NCBI GenBank assembly: GCA_029933225.1
Contig: JAOZOO010000001.1
Span: forward strand, 1 to 63,882
DNA from: Bacteroidales bacterium
GTDB taxonomy: Bacteria; Bacteroidota; Bacteroidia; Bacteroidales; F082
Length of the DNA: 63,882 bases
Direction: 5' to 3'
The translations under genes and the position numbers were made by a program. A model generated the notes under the pieces. It was not told the origin of the DNA. It worked only from the letters and a program-made list of their open reading frames with translations, and ran no database searches. Of the stretch, positions 44,559-52,903 are shown one piece after another (the stretch's first letter is position 1; every line of letters begins with the position of its first letter).

Positions 44559-45785
44559 ATGAAAAAAATTCATGTAGCCAATCCGGTCGTTGAGCTTGAC
44601 GGAGACGAGATGACCCGTGTTATATGGGACATGATCAAAAAGAAATTGATCCTGCCTTACCTTGATATTGATCTGAAATATTATGACCTGAGTATTCAGA
44701 AACGGGATGAAACCAACGACCAGATTACTGTGGATGCTGCCAATGCCATTAAAAAATATCACGTTGGTGTGAAATGCGCAACCATTACTCCCGATGAGCA
44801 CAGAGTGGAAGAATTTGGCCTGAAAAAGATGTGGAAATCCCCCAACGGAACCATAAGGAATATTCTCGACGGAACCGTCTTCCGTGAACCCATTATCATC
44901 AAAAACGTTCCCCGTCTTGTTCCCGGCTGGAAAAAACCCATCATCATCGGACGTCACGCTTTTGGCGATCAATATCGCGCAACCGATTTTGTAACCAAAG
45001 GCAAAGGTAAGCTGACCATTAAATTTACTCCCGAAGACGGCGGAGAAGTTCAGGAATACACAGTACATGATTTTGACGGCGACGGTGTAGCCATGGCGAT
45101 GTACAATACCGAAAAATCCATCAGAGGTTTTGCCCATGCCTGCTTCAACATGGCGCTCGAAAAAGAAATGGTTCTTTTCCTTTCGACAAAAAACACCATT
45201 CTAAAAAAATATGACGGCCGCTTCAAAGACATTTTCCAGGAAATTTACGATAATGAATTCAAAGATAAGTTTGAGGAAAAAGGAATCTACTATGAGCACC
45301 GCCTGATCGACGACATGGTGGCCCAGGCATTGAAAAAAGAAGGCGGTTTTATGTGGGCCTGCAAAAACTATGACGGCGATGTTCAGTCGGATACGCTGGC
45401 ACAGGGTTTCGGCTCGCTGGGACTGATGACCTCGGTGCTGATGACCCCCGACGGAAAAACATTAGAGGCAGAGGCGGCTCACGGTACGGTTACACGGCAT
45501 TACCGCATGCATCAGCAGGGTAAACCCACATCCACCAATCCCATCGCTTCCATTTTTGCTTGGACGCGTGGTCTGGCCCATCGCGGGCATCTTGACGAGA
45601 ACGAGGATCTGGTGAAATTTGCTCATGCTGTCGAACAGGTTTGTATTGAAACCGTTGAAGAGGGAAAAATGACCAAAGACCTGGCATTGCTCATTCACGG
45701 CGACAACATGAAACCTGATGATTATCTGACTACAGAAGATTTTCTGGATGCGCTGGATAAAAATCTGCAAAAAAAGTTGAGTTAA
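44559..45785 (+). CDS. icd: NADP-dependent isocitrate dehydrogenase
   Basis: The 408-residue enzyme converts isocitrate to 2-oxoglutarate. It is the homodimeric class otherwise common in eukaryotes: opening [18 protein letters not shown], substrate block [20 protein letters not shown], metal-binding [15 protein letters not shown] and the NADP-binding [12 protein letters not shown]. Length is normal. Citrate synthase follows 36 bases later in the same operon, giving a two-enzyme route from oxaloacetate to 2-oxoglutarate apart from aconitase, which is not in the window. 2-oxoglutarate feeds the glutamate dehydrogenase at 28764. Confidence 0.97.
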   Translation: MKKIHVANPVVELDGDEMTRVIWDMIKKKLILPYLDIDLKYYDLSIQKRDETNDQITVDAANAIKKYHVGVKCATITPDEHRVEEFGLKKMWKSPNGTIRNILDGTVFREPIIIKNVPRLVPGWKKPIIIGRHAFGDQYRATDFVTKGKGKLTIKFTPEDGGEVQEYTVHDFDGDGVAMAMYNTEKSIRGFAHACFNMALEKEMVLFLSTKNTILKKYDGRFKDIFQEIYDNEFKDKFEEKGIYYEHRLIDDMVAQALKKEGGFMWACKNYDGDVQSDTLAQGFGSLGLMTSVLMTPDGKTLEAEAAHGTVTRHYRMHQQGKPTSTNPIASIFAWTRGLAHRGHLDENEDLVKFAHAVEQVCIETVEEGKMTKDLALLIHGDNMKPDDYLTTEDFLDALDKNLQKKLS

Positions 45786-45821
45786 CCTCAATAACATAAT
45801 AAACATTAAAATTTTAAAATT

Positions 45822-47132
45822 ATGCCCACATTAAAAGAAGTATTGTATGACAAGATACAACAGCACAGGCCGAGGACTACCCGGTTAATGAAGGAATTCG
45901 GCGACACCGTAATTGCCGATGTTTCCGTTCAGCAGGTTCTTGGCGGAATGAGAGGGATCAAAAGTCTGGTGACAGACATTTCTTACCTCGACCCATACGA
46001 AGGTATCCGTTACCGCGGTCACACCTTACCAGAAGTTTTTGAAATGCTTCCCAAACCCGAAGGCGCTGAAATGCCTTATGTTGAAGGGTTGTGGTACCTT
46101 TTGCTGACTGGCGAAGTTCCCACGGAAAGTGAAGTACAGGATGTAATGATTGATTTTACCAATCGCCGGACCATTCCACGTTACGTTTGGGATGTCATTG
46201 ATTCCTTTCCCAGTGAAAGTCATCCCATGGCCATTCTTTCGGCTGCCGTAATGACTCTGGAAAGAGAATCAAGATTCAACATTGAATACCGTATGGGCGC
46301 CAGTAAAATGGATTACTGGGACAGCACTTATGAAGATGCCACTAACCTGATTGCCAAAATGCCATTGATCGGCGCATATATTTACAGGAAACTCTATGAA
46401 CCAAACAAAACCCATAGATATCATGATCCGCATCTGGATTTCGGTGGCAACTTTGCCTATATGATGGGTAAAGATATCCCCTATGATGATGTTTCCAGGA
46501 TGTATTTTATTATCCATGCTGACCACGAAAGCGGTAATGTAAGCGCACATACCGGCCATCTCGTAGCCAGTGCACTCTCAGATGTTTACTATGCTACTTC
46601 GGCAATGATCAACGGACTGGCAGGTCCTTTGCACGGTCTGGCCAACCAGGAAGTTTTGCGCTGGATCCAGGGTGTAAAGGAAAAAATGGGCAATAAATTA
46701 CCCTCCGTAGAGGAAATGAAAAAGTTTGTCTGGGATACGCTCAACAGCGGACAAGTCATTCCGGGCTACGGCCATGCCGTTTTGAGGAAAACCGACCCGA
46801 GGTATATGGTTCAGCGTGAATTTGCATTAAAACACATGCCCGATGACGAATTGTTTCAATATGTCAGCATGTTGTATGATGTGGTTCCGCCGATTTTGAA
46901 AGAACATGGCAAAGCCAAAAACCCATGGCCAAACGTGGATGCGCAATCCGGTGTAATCCAGTGGCATTATGGCGTTACACAATACGACTTCTACACCGTA
47001 TTGTTTGCTATTGGCCGGGCAATCGGCGTACTGTCCAACATTATATGGGACCGCGCACTGGGATATCCCATCGAAAGACCCAAATCAGTTACTACTGATA
47101 TGCTTGAAGAATTAGTTGGGATCAAAAAATAA
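45822..47132 (+). CDS. gltA: Citrate synthase
   Basis: This 436-residue protein resembles the mitochondrial-type citrate synthases: blocks MRGIKSLVTDISYLDPYEGI and YRGHTLPEV near the N-terminus, then the active-site residues in NGLAGPLHGLANQ and GYGHAVLRKTDPR, plus LYDVVPPIL. It condenses acetyl-CoA with oxaloacetate. It is the second gene after icd, and ends at an intrinsic terminator. Confidence 0.96.
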   Translation: MPTLKEVLYDKIQQHRPRTTRLMKEFGDTVIADVSVQQVLGGMRGIKSLVTDISYLDPYEGIRYRGHTLPEVFEMLPKPEGAEMPYVEGLWYLLLTGEVPTESEVQDVMIDFTNRRTIPRYVWDVIDSFPSESHPMAILSAAVMTLERESRFNIEYRMGASKMDYWDSTYEDATNLIAKMPLIGAYIYRKLYEPNKTHRYHDPHLDFGGNFAYMMGKDIPYDDVSRMYFIIHADHESGNVSAHTGHLVASALSDVYYATSAMINGLAGPLHGLANQEVLRWIQGVKEKMGNKLPSVEEMKKFVWDTLNSGQVIPGYGHAVLRKTDPRYMVQREFALKHMPDDELFQYVSMLYDVVPPILKEHGKAKNPWPNVDAQSGVIQWHYGVTQYDFYTVLFAIGRAIGVLSNIIWDRALGYPIERPKSVTTDMLEELVGIKK

Positions 47133-47161
47133 TCAGCTATTTAACAACCAATTTCATAAAG

Positions 47162-47187
47162 GCCCTGTTTTATGCAGGGCTTTTTTT
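47162..47187 (+). terminator. Intrinsic terminator of icd-gltA
   Basis: GCCCTG and CAGGGC pair across the seven bases TTTTATG, with an A-run before and seven T after. It begins 29 bases downstream of the citrate synthase stop. Confidence 0.85.
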
Positions 47188-47241
47188 ATTTTCGCAGCCT
47201 GATTTGCATAAACAGGCAGACATCAACTGAATTAACAAGAA

Positions 47242-47652
47242 ATGATAACACAAAAAGAAATAACCCTCCCCCCCATGCGCAGGGGATTTCATCTCATTGA
47301 CCGGGTCATTGAAGAGACTTTCGACCAGCTTCCCGAAACAGGCCTCATGAATATCTATGTCAAGCATACTTCGGCAGCGCTCATGATCAACGAAAATGCC
47401 GACCCTGACGTGCAAATCGACCTGAACACATTGCTTGAAAGGATTGCCCCGGAGAATGACCCGGCATACATTCACACCATGGAAGGGCCTGACGACATGC
47501 CTGCTCATTTCAAATCGGCAGTCCTTGGCCCGGAGCTCACCATCCCCATAACCGGTCACCGGCTGAACATGGGTACCTGGCAGGGTATCTATTTCTGCGA
47601 ATTCCGGAGCAACGGAGGACACCGGAAACTGGTCATCACCGTTTTCCAATAA
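47242..47652 (+). CDS. yjbQ: YjbQ family protein (UPF0047)
   Basis: The 136-residue protein has the family signatures YVKHTSAALMINENADP, GPDDMPAHFKS and MGTWQGIYFCEFR. It is of the secondary thiamine-phosphate synthase class; the physiological role is unclear, although related proteins weakly form thiamine phosphate. The start at 47242 gives the usual length. A convincing -7 box for the next gene begins just after its stop. Confidence 0.93.
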   Translation: MITQKEITLPPMRRGFHLIDRVIEETFDQLPETGLMNIYVKHTSAALMINENADPDVQIDLNTLLERIAPENDPAYIHTMEGPDDMPAHFKSAVLGPELTIPITGHRLNMGTWQGIYFCEFRSNGGHRKLVITVFQ

Positions 47653-47656
47653 TTGA

Positions 47657-47664
47657 TACCTTTG
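47657..47664 (+). promoter_or_regulatory. -7 box for the small membrane protein gene
   Basis: TACCTTTG is an exact TAnnTTTG match, 13 bases before the start codon at 47678, giving a very short leader. Confidence 0.45.
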
Positions 47665-47677
47665 TAAAAAAACATTT

Positions 47678-47887
47678 ATGTGGGTCACTCTCTTCGCAGC
47701 AGTTATTCTTCTCGCCATTGCTTTTACAGCGCTGGGAATCCGTATCCTGTTCAAAAAAAACGGGTTCTTCCCGCAGACAAAGATCGGCCACAATAAAAAG
47801 ATGAGGGAAAAAGGAATTGAATGTGCATTTTCGCAGGATTACAAAGCTTATCACAGGCTTGGAAAATGGAAGAAAAAGCCGGTTTAA
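47678..47887 (+). CDS. Small conserved membrane protein
   Basis: The 69-residue protein has one N-terminal helix (VTLFAAVILLAIAFTALGI) followed by a cytoplasmic tail with the conserved-looking block FKKNGFFPQTKIGHNKKMREKGI. Similar short proteins with a KxG.FP...IG.NK.MRK.GI pattern occur across Bacteroidota, so it is likely real. Function unknown. Confidence 0.75.
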   Translation: MWVTLFAAVILLAIAFTALGIRILFKKNGFFPQTKIGHNKKMREKGIECAFSQDYKAYHRLGKWKKKPV

Positions 47888-48350
47888 GCTATTGTCATTA
47901 ATCACCGGGTTAAAGCTCTGATCAAAAAATTCTTCTTTACTAAAAATTTTGCCCTGCACTATTAAACCAACCGGAACGCCGGAAAAAAGTAAGCTTTGCA
48001 GAAGAACATGAAGAGTTTATTAAATTCAACGATAAGAACCTGAAGAAAATAAGGTAATAAGGTCAGTTTTAACTTATAATATATTGCTGCTAAGGTAATT
48101 GTTTTCTTGTTTGCGTTTAATGCCGGAAAAAAGGTTTTTTTAAACCGGCCCCAGCCAAACTTTATTATTCCGGAGGTATCTTTTTTGGCGTTCTTCAAAA
48201 AAACCTTATCGAAAAGATAACACATTAGTAGCTTCCGGTACAAAACAAACCCCAACCTTATTACCTTATTTGCACAAAATGAAGTTGTTTAAAGTTTCCG
48301 ATGAGTAATTTTGTCTAAAGATTGTAAATCGAAAAATAAATTTCCCCTCT

Positions 48351-48412
48351 GCTTCAAGCGTCCCGCTTGAAGGACTGTAATTTTAACTCCCGTCTCAAGC
48401 GTCCCGCCTGAA
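48351..48412. repeat. Two TCAAGCGTCCC palindromes
   Basis: CTTCAAGC-GTCCC-GCTTGAAG (48352-48372) is a perfect eight-base stem. A diverged copy CTCAAGC-GTCCC-GCCTGA lies at 48394-48411, and a third related copy at 36403-36422. The rest of 47888-48423 contains no gene, only a short coding-like tail at about 47970-48056. Confidence 0.55.
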
Positions 48413-48423
48413 AAGCCCAACAT

Positions 48424-49029
48424 TCAAATCTGCTTGCTATCCCCCTGAAATGCCGCCATTTCTTCAAGAACATATTCCTGCAAACCGGGATAAAACACAT
48501 TGAAATCCGAATAAAGATCATCATAGTTTTCTTTTAGTTCTTCCACCGCTGTTTTCATGCCCGATCTGAATCCTGTACGGCGGTCCATTCCGTAAAAGAC
48601 CCTGGCAAGTCCGTCGAAAGCGGCATAACCTACCAGCCAGTTCTGGGTGATTAAAAAAGGAAGTAACCTTTTTGTTTTTTGGGGTAAAAGATCATATCTG
48701 TCCAATAAGATACTGTAAACATGTCCTGCAAAAAGCGGCAAAGGTTCGCGGTGAAACCCGTTCCAGTTTTTGGCAAGGAAGTGATCGTAATAAATATCAA
48801 TTACGATGCCCGAATATTTCCCGTAAGCGTCTCTGATCCTTGCCACACTTTTCCGGAACACTTCATGACGATCGGTAAAAACATCAATCTTCCGATGAAG
48901 CCGTATGCCCTGACGGATATCGCCTTCAAAATTCATCACCTCATTGCCTTTCACGGCATCGGCAACAAAATTGCCGAAAAGGATATCCTCGTTTTCACCT
49001 GAAAGATGGGCATGGGCCAGAAAATTCAT
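48424..49029 (-). CDS. acpH: Acyl carrier protein phosphodiesterase
   Basis: The 201-residue protein matches AcpH (DUF479), which removes phosphopantetheine from holo-ACP. Typical blocks are MNFLAHAHLSGENEDILFGN, GIRLHRKIDVFTDRHEVFR and the metal-binding IYYDHFLAKNW. The start at 49029 aligns with family starts, while the extra 17 residues upstream do not. It could act on the carrier protein encoded at 5385, although it is far from it. Confidence 0.9.
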   Translation of the reverse strand: MNFLAHAHLSGENEDILFGNFVADAVKGNEVMNFEGDIRQGIRLHRKIDVFTDRHEVFRKSVARIRDAYGKYSGIVIDIYYDHFLAKNWNGFHREPLPLFAGHVYSILLDRYDLLPQKTKRLLPFLITQNWLVGYAAFDGLARVFYGMDRRTGFRSGMKTAVEELKENYDDLYSDFNVFYPGLQEYVLEEMAAFQGDSKQI

Positions 49030-49113
49030 CCGCGTTGCTTTGCCGGCAAAAGTAAGTAATCTCATCCAATTTAAATTCATTATAGATAGAGGGCGAAAAT
49101 ATGTTGCAGGAAC

Positions 49114-49130
49114 TAAATTTGATAATTTTG
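49114..49130 (+). promoter_or_regulatory. Two overlapping -7 boxes for iorA
   Basis: TAAATTTG (49114-49121) and TAATTTTG (49123-49130) both match TAnnTTTG exactly, 50 and 41 bases upstream of the start at 49172. A TTG at 49104-49106 is 16 bases before the second one. Confidence 0.45.
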
Positions 49131-49171
49131 CAATCGTTTGAAATCATCATAAAAACACTGAAACTATAAAT

Positions 49172-50803
49172 ATGGAAAAACTATTGTTACTCGGTGATGA
49201 AGCCATTGCCCAGGGCGCTCTGGATGCCGGAATATCAGGTGTTTATGCTTATCCGGGCACACCTTCAACCGAGATTACCGAATACATCCAGAGTTCAAAG
49301 CAATCAAAAGAAAATACGGTCAGGTCGCTGTGGTCAGCCAATGAAAAGACAGCCATGGAAACGGCAATAGGCATGTCCTATGCAGGCAAACGGGCCATGG
49401 TGTGTATGAAACATGTCGGATTGAACGTGGCTGCCGACCCGTTCATCAATGCATCCATTACGGGCGCCAACGGGGGGCTTGTCGTCGTTTCGGCAGATGA
49501 CCCTTCGATGCACAGCTCCCAGAACGAACAGGATTCGAGATTTTACGGCAAGTTCGCCCAGATTCCTGTCATGGAGCCCTCCAACCAGCAGGAAGCTTAC
49601 GACATGACCCGTTATGCTTTTGAGCTTTCCGAAAAAATGGGAGTCCCTGTTTTAATGAGGGTAACCACACGTCTGGCCCATTCCAGGTCGATTGTTTCAC
49701 GAACGGATAAACCTTTGCAGCAAAACAGCTTACGCCTGCCTTCATCTCCGAAGCAATACATCCTGCTCCCCGTAAACGCACGAAAACAATACAACGGTTT
49801 GCTTCAGAAACAGGATATTTTCGAACAGGATGCCGCTGATTCGGGATACAATGTATTCATTGACGGGGACGACAAAAGCCTGGGGATCATTGCCTGCGGA
49901 CTGGCCTATAATTATCTGATCGAGAACTTCCCTGATTTCAAAATACCTTATCCCGTTTTGAAGATTTCACAGTATCCCATTCCTGCAGACATGGTAAAAA
50001 AACTTGTTGACGAGGTGGAAGAGGTACTGGTGATGGAAGAAGGCTATCCGCTGGTTGAAGAGCTGTTGCGCGGCCTGCTCAACGAGGGTAAAAAGATCAG
50101 GGGCAGGATGGATGGCAGTCTGCCGCGTGCCGGTGAGCTGAACCCAAAACTTGTGGCCAAATCGCTTGGAATGGAAGTGCACAACGGATTTGATTTGCCC
50201 GGTGTACTTGTGGGAAGGCCCCCCCTGCTCTGTGACGGTTGTCCGCACACCGATTCCTTTCTTGCGCTTAATGAAGTGATGAAAAAATATTCACGGGGGC
50301 GTGTCTTTTCAGATATCGGATGCTACACTTTAAGTGCCCTGCCTCCGCTGGAATCTATTGACACTTGTGTTGACATGGGTGCTTCCATCACCATGGCCAT
50401 CGGCGCCGCCGATGCGGGACTGGTACCTTCGATAGCCGTTATCGGTGACTCCACATTTACCCATTCGGGTATGACCGGACTGCTTGACGCGGTGAATAAT
50501 CACTCTCCGATCACTGTTTTCATCCTCGACAACTCAACCACAGCCATGACCGGCGGCCAGCATTCTTCTGCATTAAACAGGTTAGATGACATCGTAAAAG
50601 GAGTGGGTGTCGATCCTGAACATATTCACGTGATCAAACCGTTGAGAAGACTGCATGAGGAAAACATGAAGATCATCAAAAAAGAAGTGGAATATGAAGG
50701 TGTTTCGGTCGTCATTGCCCGTCGTGAATGTGTGCAGACACTTGCAAGAAGGATGAAACTGAAAGCGCTGGAAAAAAAGAAAGCAAAGCAAACCGCTTCC
50801 TGA
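49172..50803 (+). CDS. iorA: Indolepyruvate:ferredoxin oxidoreductase alpha chain
   Basis: This 543-residue thiamine-diphosphate enzyme oxidises arylpyruvates from aromatic amino acids to aryl-CoA, passing electrons to ferredoxin. The pyruvate-oxidoreductase-like N-terminal half (GVYAYPGTPSTEITEYI) and the TPP-binding C-terminal half (GDSTFTHSGMTGLLDAV and LDNSTTAMTGGQH) are intact. The usual C-terminal domain with two [4Fe-4S] clusters (eight Cys) is absent; the tail (ARRECVQTLARRMK) has only one Cys. The beta chain follows 41 bases later. Electron transfer must use another route or a separate ferredoxin. Confidence 0.92.
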   Translation: MEKLLLLGDEAIAQGALDAGISGVYAYPGTPSTEITEYIQSSKQSKENTVRSLWSANEKTAMETAIGMSYAGKRAMVCMKHVGLNVAADPFINASITGANGGLVVVSADDPSMHSSQNEQDSRFYGKFAQIPVMEPSNQQEAYDMTRYAFELSEKMGVPVLMRVTTRLAHSRSIVSRTDKPLQQNSLRLPSSPKQYILLPVNARKQYNGLLQKQDIFEQDAADSGYNVFIDGDDKSLGIIACGLAYNYLIENFPDFKIPYPVLKISQYPIPADMVKKLVDEVEEVLVMEEGYPLVEELLRGLLNEGKKIRGRMDGSLPRAGELNPKLVAKSLGMEVHNGFDLPGVLVGRPPLLCDGCPHTDSFLALNEVMKKYSRGRVFSDIGCYTLSALPPLESIDTCVDMGASITMAIGAADAGLVPSIAVIGDSTFTHSGMTGLLDAVNNHSPITVFILDNSTTAMTGGQHSSALNRLDDIVKGVGVDPEHIHVIKPLRRLHEENMKIIKKEVEYEGVSVVIARRECVQTLARRMKLKALEKKKAKQTAS

Positions 50804-50844
50804 TCGAATCTTTGCAAACCACATGAACAATAAATGAAAAAAAC

Positions 50845-51429
50845 ATGAAAAAAGATATAATTATTTCAGGTGTCGGCGGTCAGGGTATCCTGACCATTGC
50901 TGCCACCATTGGCACTGCCGCCTTAATTGAAGGACTTCACCTGAAACAATCCGAAGTACATGGTATGGCGCAGCGTGGCGGTGATGTACAGGCTCATTTG
51001 AGAATTTCATCCGGCCCCATTGCTTCCGACCTGATCCCCGAAGGCGAAGCAGACCTCATTATTTCTGTTGAACCGCTTGAATCACTGCGCTATTTCAATA
51101 TGCTGAATACCGATACAGGATGGCTGATCACAAGCATGAACCCTTACAATAATATCAGCAACTATCCGCAGCTCGAGGAAATCCTGAATGCGATCTGGAA
51201 GCTTCCGAGGTACGTGACCATTGATGCCGAAAAAGTAGCCAAAGACCAGGGATCGATCAAAGCGGCCAACATTGTCGTGCTCGGGGCGGCTTCACCTTTC
51301 CTGGGACTAAAATACACTTCCCTTGAAAAGGCGCTGGAGAAAATGTTCTCGAGAAAGGGGCAGGATATGGTCACATTAAACCTGAAAGCATTAAAGGCCG
51401 GAAAGAACTATACTGAAAAACATACCTGA
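50845..51429 (+). CDS. iorB: Indolepyruvate:ferredoxin oxidoreductase beta chain
   Basis: The 194-residue protein is the gamma-type domain partner, with GVGGQGILTIAATIGTAAL, SEVHGMAQRGGDVQAHLRI and the ending MVTLNLKALKAG. It lies directly after iorA and forms the heterodimer. Length is normal for the family. Confidence 0.95.
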   Translation: MKKDIIISGVGGQGILTIAATIGTAALIEGLHLKQSEVHGMAQRGGDVQAHLRISSGPIASDLIPEGEADLIISVEPLESLRYFNMLNTDTGWLITSMNPYNNISNYPQLEEILNAIWKLPRYVTIDAEKVAKDQGSIKAANIVVLGAASPFLGLKYTSLEKALEKMFSRKGQDMVTLNLKALKAGKNYTEKHT

Positions 51430-51449
51430 TCGGTTTAACCGGAAAATCT

Positions 51450-51457
51450 TACTTTTG
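51450..51457 (+). promoter_or_regulatory. -7 box for the M23 lipoprotein gene
   Basis: TACTTTTG matches TAnnTTTG exactly, 29 bases before the start at 51486. The -33 region is not convincing. Confidence 0.4.
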
Positions 51458-51485
51458 CTCCCGTTCGTTTTTTGACAGGAAATCT

Positions 51486-52709
51486 ATGTTTAAAAATTCC
51501 CTTTATCTCTTTATTGCTGTTTTATTGCTTGTGCTTTCGTGCAGCCGGGTTGAAAGGGAAACCTCATCCGACGAAACAGGAGTCATTGCTCCGCCCGAAC
51601 CGACGATCCTGTACGGTATTGCCGTTGACAGCCTGAACGTACTACAGGACAAGGTAAAAAAGAATGAGTTCCTGGCGGATATTCTTTTAAGATACGATGT
51701 CAGTTACGCCACCATTGATTACATAGCCCGCAAAACAAAAGACACATTCGATGTACGAAGGATCAGGAGGGGAAATACATATACCGTTATCCGAACCAAT
51801 GACTCCATACCGAAAACACTTTATTTTGTTTATGAAATCTCTCCGACGGATTATATTTTATACGACTTTACAGATTCAGTATCTGCCTTATTAGGGCACA
51901 AAGAAATTGTCAAAAAGGTTGCGAAAATATCGGGCAGCATTCATTCATCCCTTTGGAATTCCCTTGTTGAGAAAGGAGCGGACCCGAATCTCGCCAACGA
52001 TCTTTCGGAAATATACGCCTGGACGATCGACTTTTTCGGTCTTCGGAAAGGAGATGCTTACAAAGCCATTTACGAAGAACATTATGTGGACGGGCAGTAT
52101 ATCGGAATGGGAAAAGTTCAGGCGGCTTCTTTTGAACATGCCGGTAAAAAAATATATGCTTTTTACTTTGTTCAACATGATAAAGGCGACTATTTCGACG
52201 AAAAGGGAAACAGTCTTGAACGCACATTTCTAAAAGCGCCGCTGCGTTTTACACGGATAAGCTCGCGGTTTTCAAACAGCCGTCTTCATCCTGTCCTGAA
52301 GATCAGACGTCCTCACCACGGTGTGGATTACGCTGCCCCCATGGGTACGCCTGTACATTCGGTTGGCGATGGTACGGTGATCGCCAAAGGGTATCAGAAA
52401 CGGGGTGGCGGCAATTACCTCAAGATCAAACACAACGGAACCTATACCACATCCTATATGCACCTGAACGGTTTTGCCAAAGGCATGAAAGTGGGCAAAA
52501 AGGTACACCAGGGTGATGTAATCGGTTATGTAGGCAAAACCGGGCTGGCCACCGGCCCGCACCTTGATTTCAGGTTTTACCGCAACGGCAAAGCCATTGA
52601 TCCGCTGAAAGTGGAATCGCCACCCGCCAAACCTGTTGATCCAGCCTACCGCCCAACCTTTGACTCTGTTGTAGCTCATTATATTCCATTGCTGGATTCC
52701 ATTCCGTAA
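51486..52709 (+). CDS. M23 peptidase lipoprotein
   Basis: The 407-residue product has a lipobox (LLLVLSCS) and an LytM/M23 domain with HHGVDYAAPMGTPV and HLDFRF (zinc ligands) at the C-terminus. A LysM/opioid-growth-factor-like middle part precedes it (residues about 60-260). It is probably an envelope-anchored endopeptidase that cuts peptidoglycan cross-links in growth or division. Single gene with a terminator after it. Confidence 0.92.
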   Translation: MFKNSLYLFIAVLLLVLSCSRVERETSSDETGVIAPPEPTILYGIAVDSLNVLQDKVKKNEFLADILLRYDVSYATIDYIARKTKDTFDVRRIRRGNTYTVIRTNDSIPKTLYFVYEISPTDYILYDFTDSVSALLGHKEIVKKVAKISGSIHSSLWNSLVEKGADPNLANDLSEIYAWTIDFFGLRKGDAYKAIYEEHYVDGQYIGMGKVQAASFEHAGKKIYAFYFVQHDKGDYFDEKGNSLERTFLKAPLRFTRISSRFSNSRLHPVLKIRRPHHGVDYAAPMGTPVHSVGDGTVIAKGYQKRGGGNYLKIKHNGTYTTSYMHLNGFAKGMKVGKKVHQGDVIGYVGKTGLATGPHLDFRFYRNGKAIDPLKVESPPAKPVDPAYRPTFDSVVAHYIPLLDSIP

Positions 52710-52851
52710 TACCGGTATAAGTATCAATTACACCGACCGGTTTGTCAGGGATTTTCTATGAAACTGGAATTTTCATTTTAAAAGAATGTTTTTGAACCTC
52801 TTCCCTGATATCACAAAAGTCAATTCTTCCTGTTTTATTGATATAATAAAA

Positions 52852-52881
52852 AAAAGCCGCCTCAAAATTGAAGCGGCTTTT
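52852..52881. terminator. Terminator after the SusCD operon and the M23 gene
   Basis: AAAAGCCGC and GCGGCTTTT pair across a 12-base loop with A and T runs on both sides. It lies between the convergent M23 gene (142 bases upstream) and the SusD gene that ends at 52904 on the minus strand, 22 bases away. Confidence 0.85.
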
Positions 52882-52903
52882 AGATTATCGAATACAGATT
52901 TTC

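Noticed and set aside
47962-48255. A 97-codon minus-strand frame in the intergenic region
   Set aside because: Low-complexity, no ribosome or promoter signal, no family match I recognise.
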